From Pseudotabrizicola sp051200875 (GTDB taxonomy: Bacteria; Pseudomonadota; Alphaproteobacteria; Rhodobacterales; Rhodobacteraceae): a DNA stretch of 64,000 nt. The notes under the pieces were generated by a model. It searched no databases. It saw only the letters and a list, made by a program, of their open reading frames with translations, and was not told the origin of the DNA. Shown in pieces: positions 50,610 to 59,707 of the stretch. Numbering within the stretch: the stretch's first letter is position 1; each line of letters opens with the position of its first letter. The position numbers and the translations under genes are program-made. The stretch spans positions 1,612,001 through 1,676,000 of the forward strand of contig NZ_CP195191.1 of the NCBI RefSeq assembly GCF_051200875.1, written 5' to 3'.

Positions 50610-52010
50610 ATGCATATAAGTGGTACCATTCGGGCGGGGCTGATTGGCCTTGCCTTATCGACGACAATGCAGGCAGGCAGCCTTTCTGCGGAAACGCTGC
50701 GCGTGATGCAGGGGTCTGTCTCTGCGCCGCTGAAGGTTCCGATGAACCGTGCTGTCGTCGTGGAAAGCGAAACCCCCTTCGCGGAACTCTCTATCGCGAA
50801 TCCGGGGATTGCAGACATTTCGACCTTGTCTGATCGGTCGATCTACGTTCTGGGCAAGACGCCCGGACGAACCACGCTGACATTGCTTTCGGCGGACGGC
50901 ACGCTGATTTCGAACGTCGATGTTCAGGTCACGCCGGATATTGCCGAATTCAAGGAACGACTTCAGCAGATCCTGCCCGGTGAAGCCATCGAAGTCCGAA
51001 CCGCAAATGATGGTATCGTTCTTTCAGGAACCGTTTCCTCGACCGCCAAGCTGGATCGCGCCCTTGATCTGGCCCAGCGTTATGCTCCGGAACGGGTTTC
51101 GAACCTGATGAGCGTCGGCGGCACGCAGCAGGTGATGCTGAAAGTGCGCTTTGCTGAAATGCAACGTTCGGTCGCAAAGAACCTTGGGGTTTCCCTGGCC
51201 GCACAGGGCGGGTCCAAGATCGGTATCTCTGGGGAAACCGGGACTTGGCTTTCGGGTGACAACGGAATTGGCAACCCGATTGAAGTGGAAGCCGGCACCC
51301 GCGGGGCTCTTGGCCTTGGGTTCACTGCCGGATCGGTGCAATTCGCCGTTCTTCTTGAGGCCCTTGAATCCAAGGGTGTCGTTCGCACGCTGGCAGAGCC
51401 CAACCTGACCGCCCTTTCAGGGCAGGAAGCAAAGTTCCTTGGTGGCGGCGAATACCCGATTCCGGTTCTGAACTCGGACGGTGTCGGGATCGCGTACAAG
51501 CCCTTTGGTGTGGAACTGAACTTTACCCCGACGGTTGTGGATGGCGACACGATCAACCTTGCGATCAACGCGGCTGTGTCGTCGATCGACACGACGGTGA
51601 CGGTTGAGGCTGGCGGCTTTTCGATCAATGCCTTCAAGCGCCGCGAAACTTCGACCACGGTCGAAATGCGCGACGGTGAAAGTTTTGCGGTCGCGGGCCT
51701 TTTGCAGGACGATTTCCGCAATCTGAACAACCAATTGCCATGGCTGGGCGACGTTCCGATCTTGGGTACGCTGTTCCGCAGCGCCGATTACCAGCGCAAC
51801 CAAAGCGAGTTGGTAATCATCGTGACGCCGCATCTGGTGACCCCGGTCAAGGGTGACGTATTTGCTTTGCCGACAGACCGCATCCAATTGCCGACCGAGC
51901 GCGAATTCTTCCTGAATGGCGTGGTTGGCAAGACCGGAGCAGCCAAGGGTGCAGCGGGCGAAGTGGCACGGCAAGATTTCAGCAGCTCATACGGCTATGT
52001 GATGGAGTGA
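50610..52010 (+). CDS. cpaC: Tad secretin CpaC/RcpA
   Basis: CpaC forms the outer-membrane channel for the Flp pilus. The 466-aa precursor has a signal peptide (GLIGLALSTTMQAGSLSAET), an N-terminal pilus-formation domain (VPMNRAVVVESETPFAELSIANPGIADI), a BON-like part (IEVRTANDGIVLSGTVSST), and the secretin core (LAEPNLTALSGQEAKFLGGGEYPIPV, then IIVTPHLVTPV). ATG 50610 follows GAAAGGG by about nine bases; the in-frame GTG 50589 is less likely. Confidence 0.93.
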   Translation: MHISGTIRAGLIGLALSTTMQAGSLSAETLRVMQGSVSAPLKVPMNRAVVVESETPFAELSIANPGIADISTLSDRSIYVLGKTPGRTTLTLLSADGTLISNVDVQVTPDIAEFKERLQQILPGEAIEVRTANDGIVLSGTVSSTAKLDRALDLAQRYAPERVSNLMSVGGTQQVMLKVRFAEMQRSVAKNLGVSLAAQGGSKIGISGETGTWLSGDNGIGNPIEVEAGTRGALGLGFTAGSVQFAVLLEALESKGVVRTLAEPNLTALSGQEAKFLGGGEYPIPVLNSDGVGIAYKPFGVELNFTPTVVDGDTINLAINAAVSSIDTTVTVEAGGFSINAFKRRETSTTVEMRDGESFAVAGLLQDDFRNLNNQLPWLGDVPILGTLFRSADYQRNQSELVIIVTPHLVTPVKGDVFALPTDRIQLPTEREFFLNGVVGKTGAAKGAAGEVARQDFSSSYGYVME

Positions 52011-52014
52011 GGCC

Positions 52015-52671
52015 ATGCAGATGACAACACGCGCGCTTCTTCTGATCACACTGACAGCCGGGCTTTCGGCCTGCGCCAACAGCCCTTCGGTAGATCGGCA
52101 GCTAGGCTATGAAGTGGATGAGGGCGGTTTTGGGACAGTGACCCGGACCAACTCGCAGATCATGTCGGGTGAAATCAGCGCGACCCATGCCCTGGCGACC
52201 CGCTTTGCCCAAGAAGTGCCGAGCACGATCACCTTTGCATTCAACAGCGCAACGCTGACGCCCGAAGCGCGGCAAGTTCTGGCGCGTCAGGCCGACTGGA
52301 TCCGCCAATTCCCGGAACTGCGGTTCTCGGTCTACGGGCACACCGATCTGGTTGGATCGAACTCTTACAACCAACGCTTGGGCAAACGCCGCGCACAGGC
52401 GGTCGTGGACTTCTTCGCCAGCCAAGGCATCAGCCGGTCCCGACTTGAGGCGCTTGTTTCCTATGGCGAAACGCGACCCGTCGTTTCGACGGAAAAGCCA
52501 GAGGAAGCGAACCGCCGGACCGTGACCACGGTGGCAGGTTTTGCGCGCCGCCATGGCCCCCTCTTGAACGGAAAATACGCACAAGTGATCATGCGGGAAT
52601 ATATCGAGGGCGCAACACGGCCTCATCCGCTGAACACCAAGCTGCCGACGCAGGTGGACCCAGGTGGTTGA
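52015..52671 (+). CDS. OmpA-family lipoprotein of the Tad locus
   Basis: The 218-aa protein has a lipoprotein signal (LLLITLTAGLSACANS) and an OmpA C-terminal domain that binds peptidoglycan (ITFAFNSATLTPEARQVLARQADWI, VYGHTDLVGSNSYNQRLGKRRAQAV). It is one of the locus-specific parts that replace CpaD in several alphaproteobacterial Tad clusters. It probably ties the secretin to the cell wall. It starts five bases after the cpaC stop. ATG 52021 is an alternative start. Confidence 0.85.
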   Translation: MQMTTRALLLITLTAGLSACANSPSVDRQLGYEVDEGGFGTVTRTNSQIMSGEISATHALATRFAQEVPSTITFAFNSATLTPEARQVLARQADWIRQFPELRFSVYGHTDLVGSNSYNQRLGKRRAQAVVDFFASQGISRSRLEALVSYGETRPVVSTEKPEEANRRTVTTVAGFARRHGPLLNGKYAQVIMREYIEGATRPHPLNTKLPTQVDPGG

Positions 52672-52697
52672 TCAGCCACAAAATTGAGTTTCCGAAA

Positions 52698-52719
52698 GAC
52701 CGGCCCAGGCCGGTCTTTT
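52698..52719 (+). terminator. Rho-independent terminator after the OmpA-like gene
   Basis: GACCGGCC (52698-52705), CA, GGCCGGTC (52708-52715), then TTTTGCTTTTTTG. The perfect 8-bp stem with T-tract ends the cpaC-ompA unit. The 230 bp up to cpaE are AT-rich at first and probably hold the cpaE promoter. Confidence 0.9.
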
Positions 52720-52949
52720 GCTTTTTTGTTACTTTTTTCGCCTCAATCCAGTGTTTCCAAACGCGAAGAAATCAAAAATTCACGGCTTTTTAGCCCAATT
52801 CCTGCCACCATTGATGAGCATTTTCGGGTCAATGGAAACAGTCGCGGGGGTTCCCGCACGGCTCATTGGATTGGTTTGCAGGTTTTACCCGAAGATGATT
52901 GGGGACCTAATTTCCATTGGCCGTCTTTGGAACAAGGACGTGAGGCGAG

Positions 52950-54218
52950 ATGACGAGCGTGGCAACACTTCAACCGGATCCGGCGCCGATCGTGGCATGC
53001 ACGATCTCGCGCGATGTGCAGAATTTCGACCTGCTCATCGACGACATGGAACAAGAACTTGGCGAAAGCTGGGGTGACCTGTCCTTCGATGATGCGGTAA
53101 TCTTTCTGGGCCAGCCGGACGCTGCCTCGCTGGAATTCGTCGCCATTGCCGTCAATACCAAGGATGAGGCTGATCTTTCGCGGATCAGCGAAATCATCCG
53201 CACCGCAAAAGCCCGCAGCATCAAGGTTGTTCTGATCGCAGACCAGCTTAGCCCGATCGCATTGCACCAGTTGCTGCGCCTTGGGGCCGATGATTTCGTG
53301 CCCTATCCGCTGCCGGACGGTGCGCTTCATGATGCCATCGTGCGGATGCGCGCGCCGGCCCCTGCCCCCGTTGCCGCAGCTGCGCCAGAGGCCGTGACCG
53401 AACAGGTTGCCACACCGAAATTCAAGGCCAAAGGCGACCGCGAGGGCGTGGTGTTGCCGGTTCACGGTCTTGCCGGCGGAACCGGCGCATCGACCTTTGC
53501 CGTCAACCTTGCCTGGGAATTGGCGACCATCTCGAAAACCGATGCGCCGCGCGTCTGTCTTCTGGATCTGGATTTCCAATATGGGTCAGTCGCGACCTAT
53601 CTGGACCTGCCCCGCAAAGAGATCATCTTTGAGGTGTTGACCGACACGGCGAGCATCGACAGCGACTCGTTCTTGCAGTCGATGTTGACCTTTAATGACC
53701 GGCTGCATGTGTTCACGGCACCCGCCGACATGCTGCCACTGGACATCATCAGCCCGGAAGATATCAGCCGACTGATCGAGATGGCGGCGTCAAATTTTGA
53801 CTATGTCATCATCGATATGCCCAAGACGATCGTCAATTGGACGGAAACAATTTTGACGCGGGCACATGTTTATTTCGCTTTAATGGAGCTTGATCTGCGG
53901 TCCGCGCAGAACGTTTTGCGCCTGATCCGGGCGCTGAAAGCGGAAGCTCTGCCGCATGAAAAACTGCGCTATGTCCTTAATCGCGCACCAAAATTCACCG
54001 ATCTCTCTGGCAAGAGCCGGGTCAAGCGTATGGCTGAAAGTCTGGATATCGCCATTGAAATCCAGCTTCCCGAGGGCAGCGTCCAAGTGACGCAGGCAAA
54101 CGATCATGGCCTGCCTCTTGCAGAGAACGCCGCAAAGAATCCGCTGCGCAAGGAAATCCAGAAATTGGCAAAGTCCTTGCATGATTTGAACAAGGGGGTC
54201 GAGGCCGGAAAGGGCTGA
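52950..54218 (+). CDS. cpaE: Flp pilus localisation ATPase CpaE/TadZ
   Basis: TadZ/CpaE directs the pilus machine to a site in the cell. The 422-aa protein has an atypical receiver-like N-terminal domain (about residues 15-135), an Ala/Pro linker, and a ParA/MinD-like ATPase domain. The Walker A is LPVHGLAGGTGASTFAVNLA, with both lysines of the deviant motif (KGGxGKT) replaced, as is typical for CpaE proteins. VCLLDLDFQYGSVATYLDL and FDYVIIDMPKTIVNW follow. cpaF begins 23 bases downstream. Confidence 0.92.
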   Translation: MTSVATLQPDPAPIVACTISRDVQNFDLLIDDMEQELGESWGDLSFDDAVIFLGQPDAASLEFVAIAVNTKDEADLSRISEIIRTAKARSIKVVLIADQLSPIALHQLLRLGADDFVPYPLPDGALHDAIVRMRAPAPAPVAAAAPEAVTEQVATPKFKAKGDREGVVLPVHGLAGGTGASTFAVNLAWELATISKTDAPRVCLLDLDFQYGSVATYLDLPRKEIIFEVLTDTASIDSDSFLQSMLTFNDRLHVFTAPADMLPLDIISPEDISRLIEMAASNFDYVIIDMPKTIVNWTETILTRAHVYFALMELDLRSAQNVLRLIRALKAEALPHEKLRYVLNRAPKFTDLSGKSRVKRMAESLDIAIEIQLPEGSVQVTQANDHGLPLAENAAKNPLRKEIQKLAKSLHDLNKGVEAGKG

Positions 54219-54241
54219 GATTTCTGATGGGGGTCTGAAAG

Positions 54242-55699
54242 ATGTTTTCGCGTTTCAAAAAACCCGAACCGATACCGGCCAATGCCGGAATGAAGCCTGT
54301 CGCCGCCGCCGCACCCTCTGCGCCGGTGGCTGTTGCTGCTCCGAAACCTGCGCCGGTTTCGCCGCGTCCTTTGCCGACTGCGCCTGCCCGCACACCTGCC
54401 GAGGCGGTTGCGTCGGACAAGGAAAAGAAGCGCAAGGAGCGGATGCAGGAACTGAAGGTCGAGCTGCACAAGCGTCTGCTTGATAACCTGAACCTTGCCG
54501 CGCTGGACAAGGCGTCGGAAGGTCAGCTGAAGTCTGAAATCGCCTCGATCACCGCCGAAGCGCTGGACGAGATGAGCGTCGCGCTGAATTCGGCAGATCG
54601 TCAGGTGCTGCACCAAGAGCTGTATGACGAAGTCATGGGCCTTGGTCCGCTGGAAGCGCTGCTGAAGGACGAGACGGTCAACGATATTCTGGTCAACGGG
54701 CCAAAGCGTGTGTTCATCGAACGCGCAGGCAAGCTGCAACTGACCGACATCACCTTCAAGGATGAAAAGCATCTGCTGCGGATCATCGACAAGATCGTGT
54801 CGGCCGTGGGTCGCCGCGTCGATGAATCGAACCCCTATTGCGACGCCCGTCTGGCCGATGGTTCGCGTTTCAACTGTATGGTTCCGCCAGTGGCCGTCGA
54901 TGGCTCCTTGGTGTCGATTCGTAAGTTCAAAAAGGACAAGCTGGGCATCCAGGATCTTGTGAAATTCGGCGCCTTTACCGAAGAAATGGCAGCCTATCTG
55001 CAAGCCGCCGTCGCGACGCGCCTGAATGTGATCGTGTCGGGCGGTACGGGTTCGGGTAAAACCACGACGCTGAACGCGCTGTCGTCGTTCATTGACAATA
55101 CCGAGCGTATTCTGACCATCGAAGATACCGCCGAACTTCAGCTTCAGCAGGTCCATGTGGGCCGGATGGAAAGCCGCCCGCCGAACGTCGAAGGCAAGGG
55201 TGCCGTCACCCAGCGTGACTGTTTGCGCAACGCCCTTCGTATGCGTCCTGACCGGATCATCGTCGGCGAAACGCGTGGTGAGGAAGTGATCGACATGTTG
55301 CAGGCCATGAACACGGGCCACGACGGGTCGATGACCACGATCCACGCGAACTCGGCCCGCGATGGCGTCAGCCGTCTGGAAAACATGATCGCCATGTCGG
55401 GCATCGAAATGCCGATCAAGGCGATGCGCAGCCAGATCGCATCGGCTGTGAACCTGATCGTGCAGGCCAGTCGCTTGCAGGATGGTTCGCGCCGCATGGT
55501 CTCGATCACCGAAGTGACCGGGATGGAAGGCGAAGTCATCTCGATGCAGGAAATTTTCCGCTACGAGCGCCTTGGCATCGAACCAAATGGAAAGATCATC
55601 GGGCGTTTCAACGCGACGGGGATCCGGTCGGCCTATTCAGACCGTTTCCGTCAGTGGGGCTATGACCTGCCGTCGTCCATCTACGAACCGATCGTGTAA
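54242..55699 (+). CDS. cpaF: Tad secretion ATPase CpaF/TadA
   Basis: CpaF is the hexameric ATPase that drives Flp pilus assembly. The 485-aa protein has an Ala/Pro-rich N-terminus (about residues 10-60), helical domain, and ATPase core with Walker A VIVSGGTGSGKTTTLNALSS, the Asp box TIEDTAELQLQQ, Walker B LRMRPDRIIVGETRGEE and the His box MTTIHANSARDGVSRLENM. It is followed by tadB after 14 bp. Confidence 0.95.
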   Translation: MFSRFKKPEPIPANAGMKPVAAAAPSAPVAVAAPKPAPVSPRPLPTAPARTPAEAVASDKEKKRKERMQELKVELHKRLLDNLNLAALDKASEGQLKSEIASITAEALDEMSVALNSADRQVLHQELYDEVMGLGPLEALLKDETVNDILVNGPKRVFIERAGKLQLTDITFKDEKHLLRIIDKIVSAVGRRVDESNPYCDARLADGSRFNCMVPPVAVDGSLVSIRKFKKDKLGIQDLVKFGAFTEEMAAYLQAAVATRLNVIVSGGTGSGKTTTLNALSSFIDNTERILTIEDTAELQLQQVHVGRMESRPPNVEGKGAVTQRDCLRNALRMRPDRIIVGETRGEEVIDMLQAMNTGHDGSMTTIHANSARDGVSRLENMIAMSGIEMPIKAMRSQIASAVNLIVQASRLQDGSRRMVSITEVTGMEGEVISMQEIFRYERLGIEPNGKIIGRFNATGIRSAYSDRFRQWGYDLPSSIYEPIV

Positions 55700-55713
55700 G
55701 GGGGACGAACACC

Positions 55714-56682
55714 ATGGAAATTAGTGCAGCACCACTCATATACCTTTTGATCTTCGTCGCCGTAGTGGTGATCGTTCAGGGCCTGTACCTGACGGTCTTC
55801 GGCAAATCCATCAGCCTGGACAACCGGGTCAGCCGGCGTCTACAGCTGATGCAGAAGAATTCCAACCGTGAGGAAGTGCTGGAACAGCTCCGCAAGGAGA
55901 TGAGCCAGCACATGACGTCGCGCGGAATCCCCCTTTATTCGCTGTTGGCGGATAAGGCGCAAAAGGCGAATATCGCGTTTTCGCCCAAGCAACTTGTCAT
56001 GCTGATGGCGGCGATGACTGCCGTGTCCTATGCAGGCCTGATGATTGGCACTGAGGCTTCCCCCCCGGTTCGGGCCGTTCTGTCCGTTCTGATGGGCGTT
56101 GGCGGGGTGTACTTCTGGGTCAACAAACAGGCAAAGAAGCGCATTACCCTTATGGAAGAGCAGCTTGCGGACGCCGTCGAATTGATGGTGCGCAGCTTGC
56201 GCGTCGGACATCCCTTTGCTTCGGCGATCGGCATTGTGGCCAAGGAAGTGCCCGATCCGCTGGGCACCGAATTCGGCGTCATCGCGGACGAGGCAGCCTA
56301 TGGCCGGAACGTCGCCGATGCGCTGAAGGCTTTTGCCGAACGTATGGACAATCAGGACCTTCGCTTCCTTGCGGTCGCGGTCGCGATCCAGCAGCAATCC
56401 GGTGGTAACCTCGCCGAAATTCTTGAGGGCTTGTCGAAGGTTATTCGTGCCCGCTACAAGCTGTTCCGCCGTGTGCGCGCGATCACTGCCGAAGCGAAAT
56501 GGTCGGGCATGTTCCTGTCGGGCTTCCCTCTGGCTGCGCTTGTGGGGATCAACATGGTTGACCCGAACTACTATGTCGAAGTGAAAGATGCGCCGGTCTT
56601 TGTGCCTGCGGGGATCTTCGTGGGCGTCATGCTGACGATCAATGTCTTCTACATGAAGATTATGACGAACATCAAAGTGTAA
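55714..56682 (+). CDS. tadB: Tad inner-membrane platform protein TadB
   Basis: TadB is a T2SF-type platform protein. The 322-aa sequence starts with a TM helix (LIYLLIFVAVVVIVQGLYLTV), a cytoplasmic basic region, further TM segments, and the GspF domain with LADAVELMVRSLRVGHPFASAIGIVAKEVPDPLG. The final hydrophobic segment is VFVPAGIFVGVMLTINVFYM. It works with TadC and CpaF to assemble pilin. Confidence 0.93.
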   Translation: MEISAAPLIYLLIFVAVVVIVQGLYLTVFGKSISLDNRVSRRLQLMQKNSNREEVLEQLRKEMSQHMTSRGIPLYSLLADKAQKANIAFSPKQLVMLMAAMTAVSYAGLMIGTEASPPVRAVLSVLMGVGGVYFWVNKQAKKRITLMEEQLADAVELMVRSLRVGHPFASAIGIVAKEVPDPLGTEFGVIADEAAYGRNVADALKAFAERMDNQDLRFLAVAVAIQQQSGGNLAEILEGLSKVIRARYKLFRRVRAITAEAKWSGMFLSGFPLAALVGINMVDPNYYVEVKDAPVFVPAGIFVGVMLTINVFYMKIMTNIKV

Positions 56683-56694
56683 GAGGGCGAAGCC

Positions 56695-57669
56695 ATGTTT
56701 GAAACACTGAACCAAACTTTGGTTGACACTCTTGGTCCGGCGGGCCCGCTTCTCGCATTGGGTGGCGCGGGTATTGTGTTGATCGTCCTTGCGCTGCCGA
56801 CCATCCTCAAGCGTGAGAGAGACCCGTTGGATCGCATCCGCGAGCAGCGGGCGGGCAATAAACCGGATGATGTTCAGAAGCTTCGCCGCGGCGGCAAATC
56901 GCCGGGCGCGGAAAAACTGGAACGTTTTGCCGATTATCTTGAACCGAAAACCGCTGAAGAGCTTTCAGCGACACGGCTTAAGTTGTTGCGCGCGGGCTAT
57001 CATTCAAAAGACGCCGTGCGGATGTTCCACTTTGCGCAATTCGCCCTTGGACTTGGCATCCTTGGCGTCGGCCTACTCTTGGCGCTGCTGAAATCAACGC
57101 AACAGGAGATGACGACGACGACAATGGTTCTTTACACCATTGTGCCAGCCGCCATCGGCTATTACGCGCCGCAATATTGGGTGCAGCGCCGGATCCAGGG
57201 ACGTCAGGCCGAAATCACGGCAGGTTTCCCAGACGCGTTGGACATGATGCTTGTCTGTGTGGAAGCTGGTCAGTCCCTTGACCAATCCATCATCCGCGTC
57301 GGAAACGAGGCACGCGCCGGCTATCCTGCCTTGGCAGAAGAGTTCGAGATGGTCGCGCATGAGGTCAAGGCAGGTAAAGAACGCTCGGTCGTGCTGCGCG
57401 ACATGTCAGAGCGTGTGGGCTTGCCTGACATCACGTCATTCACCACAACGCTGATCCAGTCGTCCAGTTTTGGTACGTCGATTGCCGATGCCTTGCGCGT
57501 ATATTCGGCCGAAATGCGTGACAAGCGGATCATGCGTGCCGAAGAAAAGGCAAACACGATCCCAACAAAGCTTACTTTGGGCACAATGCTCTTCACCGTG
57601 CCTCCTCTTCTGGTTATTCTGATCGGGCCGTCGCTTTACAAATTCGCGGCACAGATGACCGGAGGCTGA
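56695..57669 (+). CDS. tadC: Tad inner-membrane platform protein TadC
   Basis: TadC is the second T2SF platform protein. The 324-aa protein has TM segments near residues 15-35, 105-125 and 135-150 and at the end (MLFTVPPLLVILIGPSLYKF), with the GspF domain FPDALDMMLVCVEAGQSLDQSI and EFEMVAHEVKAGKERSVVLRDMSERVG. The last codons contain GGAGG, which may be the ribosome site for the next gene. Confidence 0.93.
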   Translation: MFETLNQTLVDTLGPAGPLLALGGAGIVLIVLALPTILKRERDPLDRIREQRAGNKPDDVQKLRRGGKSPGAEKLERFADYLEPKTAEELSATRLKLLRAGYHSKDAVRMFHFAQFALGLGILGVGLLLALLKSTQQEMTTTTMVLYTIVPAAIGYYAPQYWVQRRIQGRQAEITAGFPDALDMMLVCVEAGQSLDQSIIRVGNEARAGYPALAEEFEMVAHEVKAGKERSVVLRDMSERVGLPDITSFTTTLIQSSSFGTSIADALRVYSAEMRDKRIMRAEEKANTIPTKLTLGTMLFTVPPLLVILIGPSLYKFAAQMTGG

Positions 57670-57670
57670 G

Positions 57671-58255
57671 ATCGCCCGACTGATCCGATTTACGCTTGTC
57701 CTACCCTTGGCAAGTCTGCCCCTCGCCGCCTGCAACAGCACAGGCGGCGGCGGTCTTTTCGCGCCCAAGGCGTCGCACAACGCGCCCTATGGCGTCGACC
57801 CTAACGAAGAGGGCGTCGACGGTCTGATCGTCGGACATCGGCTAATGGCCGCATCTGAGTATGAACTTGCCCTGAAGGCCTATCTGCGCGGCGCCGCCGA
57901 GCATGGCTTCACGGTTGATGTCCTATCTGCCCTTGGCTCGGCCAACTTGCATCTGGGACGTCTGAACCAATCCGAAGACCTGCTGCGCAAGGCCGTCGAC
58001 GTTGATCCGAATTTTGTGCCCGCGCTGAACAACCTTGGCGTTGTGCTGATGGAACGAGGAAATTACGGCGAGGCGCGCATATTCTTTCAGCGGGCTTTTG
58101 CAGCCGATAGTGGCCAAACAGACGCGATCCGCGAAAACCTGAAACGCGCCATCGCGAAAACGGAAGATGCCGTGTATGCTGAACCCGAGGAAACACCGAG
58201 GTTCACCCTCGTCCGGCGCGGTTACAGCACTTACGAGCTGTTGTCCGAGCTTTGA
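57671..58255 (+). CDS. tadD: TadD-like TPR lipoprotein 1 (probable ATC or CTG start)
   Basis: The frame encodes a lipoprotein signal (ARLIRFTLVLPLASLPLAAC, lipidated cysteine at about residue 21) and TPR motifs (ALKAYLRGAAEHGFTVDVLSALGSANLHLGRLNQSEDLL; VPALNNLGVVLMERGNYGEARIFFQRAF). A stop in frame at 57656-57658 and the absence of ATG or GTG before the signal leave ATC 57671, CTG 57680 or ATC 57683 as the only starts that give a whole signal peptide. GGAGG (57661-57665) is five bases before ATC 57671. TTG 57707 would leave only a few residues before the cysteine. TadD proteins help pilus assembly at the outer membrane. Confidence 0.75.
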   Translation: MARLIRFTLVLPLASLPLAACNSTGGGGLFAPKASHNAPYGVDPNEEGVDGLIVGHRLMAASEYELALKAYLRGAAEHGFTVDVLSALGSANLHLGRLNQSEDLLRKAVDVDPNFVPALNNLGVVLMERGNYGEARIFFQRAFAADSGQTDAIRENLKRAIAKTEDAVYAEPEETPRFTLVRRGYSTYELLSEL

Positions 58256-58291
58256 CGGGGCAAGGACCCGAGCAGTCAAAGAGGACGCAAA

Positions 58292-59137
58292 ATGCGCCAA
58301 CCGATCTTCGTGGCACTGTGCCTGACTGGCGCGGTTGCCCTGAGCGCCTGCAATAAGAACCCCGATGCCGAAGTTCAGCGTGCGCTGAAAGATGTGAACG
58401 TCATCGACGAGTCCAATCTTTCAGACATCATGTTGACGGTCGCGGACCCGGACGAGGCTGTTGCCTATTTCAACCGTGTCGTCGCTGACAATCCTGATCG
58501 GATTGACGCCAAGCGAGGACTAGGAAAATCGCTGATCCGGGCCGGCCGTGCAACCGAAGCAGTGCCGGTTTGGAAGCAGGTCATCGCCCATCCCGAGGCG
58601 GGGAACGAAGATCGCGTGTCTCTTGCCGATGCGCTGATCCGGTCCAATGACTGGAAAGCCGCCGAGGCCGAATTGAATAAGATCCCGCCGACGCATGAAA
58701 CATTTGAACGCTACCGCCTTGAAGCGATGGTCGCCGATAGCAAGAAGCAGTGGCAAAAGGCCGACAGTTTCTATGAAATCGCCTCTGGTCTGACAACAAA
58801 GCCGGCAGGCGTTTACAACAACTGGGGCTTCTCAAAGCTGTCCCGCGGAGATGCCGCAGGGGCCGAGCGCCTGTTTGTGCAGGCATTGACCTTTGACCCG
58901 AACCTGTTCACCACCAAGAACAACCTTGTGCTCGCCCGTGGCGCCCAAAGGAAGTACGAGCTTCCCGTCGTGAAAATGTCTCAGTCGGAAAAGGCGGAGC
59001 TGCTTTACACGCTGGCGCTTGCCGCAATCAAGCAGGGGGATGTTCAGGTCGGCAAGCAGCTTCTGCGTGAAGCTGTCGAGACGCATCCACAGCACTTTGA
59101 GGCCGCCGCCCGTAGTCTGGCGGCACTGGAAGCATGA
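58292..59137 (+). CDS. tadD: TadD-like TPR lipoprotein 2
   Basis: The 281-aa lipoprotein has a signal (MRQPIFVALCLTGAVALSAC) with lipobox LSAC and TPR-type repeats (PDEAVAYFNRVVADNPDRIDAKRGLGKSLIRAG; AAGAERLFVQALTFDPNLFTTKNNLVLA). Its stop overlaps the cpaA start by ATGA. It is probably the canonical TadD; the shorter gene before it is a paralogue. Confidence 0.88.
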   Translation: MRQPIFVALCLTGAVALSACNKNPDAEVQRALKDVNVIDESNLSDIMLTVADPDEAVAYFNRVVADNPDRIDAKRGLGKSLIRAGRATEAVPVWKQVIAHPEAGNEDRVSLADALIRSNDWKAAEAELNKIPPTHETFERYRLEAMVADSKKQWQKADSFYEIASGLTTKPAGVYNNWGFSKLSRGDAAGAERLFVQALTFDPNLFTTKNNLVLARGAQRKYELPVVKMSQSEKAELLYTLALAAIKQGDVQVGKQLLREAVETHPQHFEAAARSLAALEA

Positions 59138-59637
59138 CTTCCGGCGCGGCACTTGCCTTGCTGCCCTTTGCCGTCGCCATCGGCATCTGGGTTGCGTGGA
59201 ACGACATGAAATTCATGAAGATCCCCAACAAGGCTGTGATCGCCCTGTTGCTGGTCTGGCTGGTGCCGGGGTTGCTGACGGTTCCGCTTGCCGGGCTGAC
59301 GATGGAAAGCTGGCTTTGGGGGTGGGCGTTGGCGGCAATTGTGCTGGCGATCGGCTTTGTGGCCAGCACGGTTCGCCTGGTGGGCGCCGGTGACGCGAAA
59401 TTTGCGGCGGCAATGGCGCCGTTTTTCGTAGGCTCTGATCCGAGGATGGTCTTTGCGCTTTACGCAGCCTGTTTGATCGGCGCCGTGGTTACGCATCGTG
59501 GCGCAAAGTATATTCCGGCCCTTCGCACGCGCACCGCTGACTGGGCAAGTTGGACCAATATAGATTTTCCGATGGGGTTGGCCCTCTCAGGAACACTGAT
59601 TTTCCATCTTTTGCTCACAATTAAGGACGCAATTTAG
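59134..59637 (+). CDS. cpaA: Prepilin peptidase CpaA/TadV
   Basis: This A24-type aspartyl protease cleaves the pilin leaders. The 167-aa membrane protein has the first catalytic aspartate in WVAWNDMKFMKIPN and the second in RLVGAGDAKFAAAMAPF (GxGD motif), with about five hydrophobic helices. It lacks the N-terminal methylase domain of PilD, as usual for TadV. It overlaps the previous tadD gene. Confidence 0.92.
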   Translation: MTSGAALALLPFAVAIGIWVAWNDMKFMKIPNKAVIALLLVWLVPGLLTVPLAGLTMESWLWGWALAAIVLAIGFVASTVRLVGAGDAKFAAAMAPFFVGSDPRMVFALYAACLIGAVVTHRGAKYIPALRTRTADWASWTNIDFPMGLALSGTLIFHLLLTIKDAI

Positions 59638-59707
59638 GGCACGATTCCTGCATAAGCGCAGCATTGTTTCCAGAACGTCGCGACGTCGCTCAGAATGTGG
59701 TAGTGTC

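Noticed and set aside
53400..53520. Loss of the Walker A lysines in CpaE as a novel defect
   Set aside because: CpaE/TadZ proteins commonly have such a deviant P-loop, so it is a family trait and not a mutation here.
54104..55345. A 413-codon minus-strand frame over cpaF
   Set aside because: cpaF motifs are intact on the plus strand and the antisense product is of no recognisable kind.
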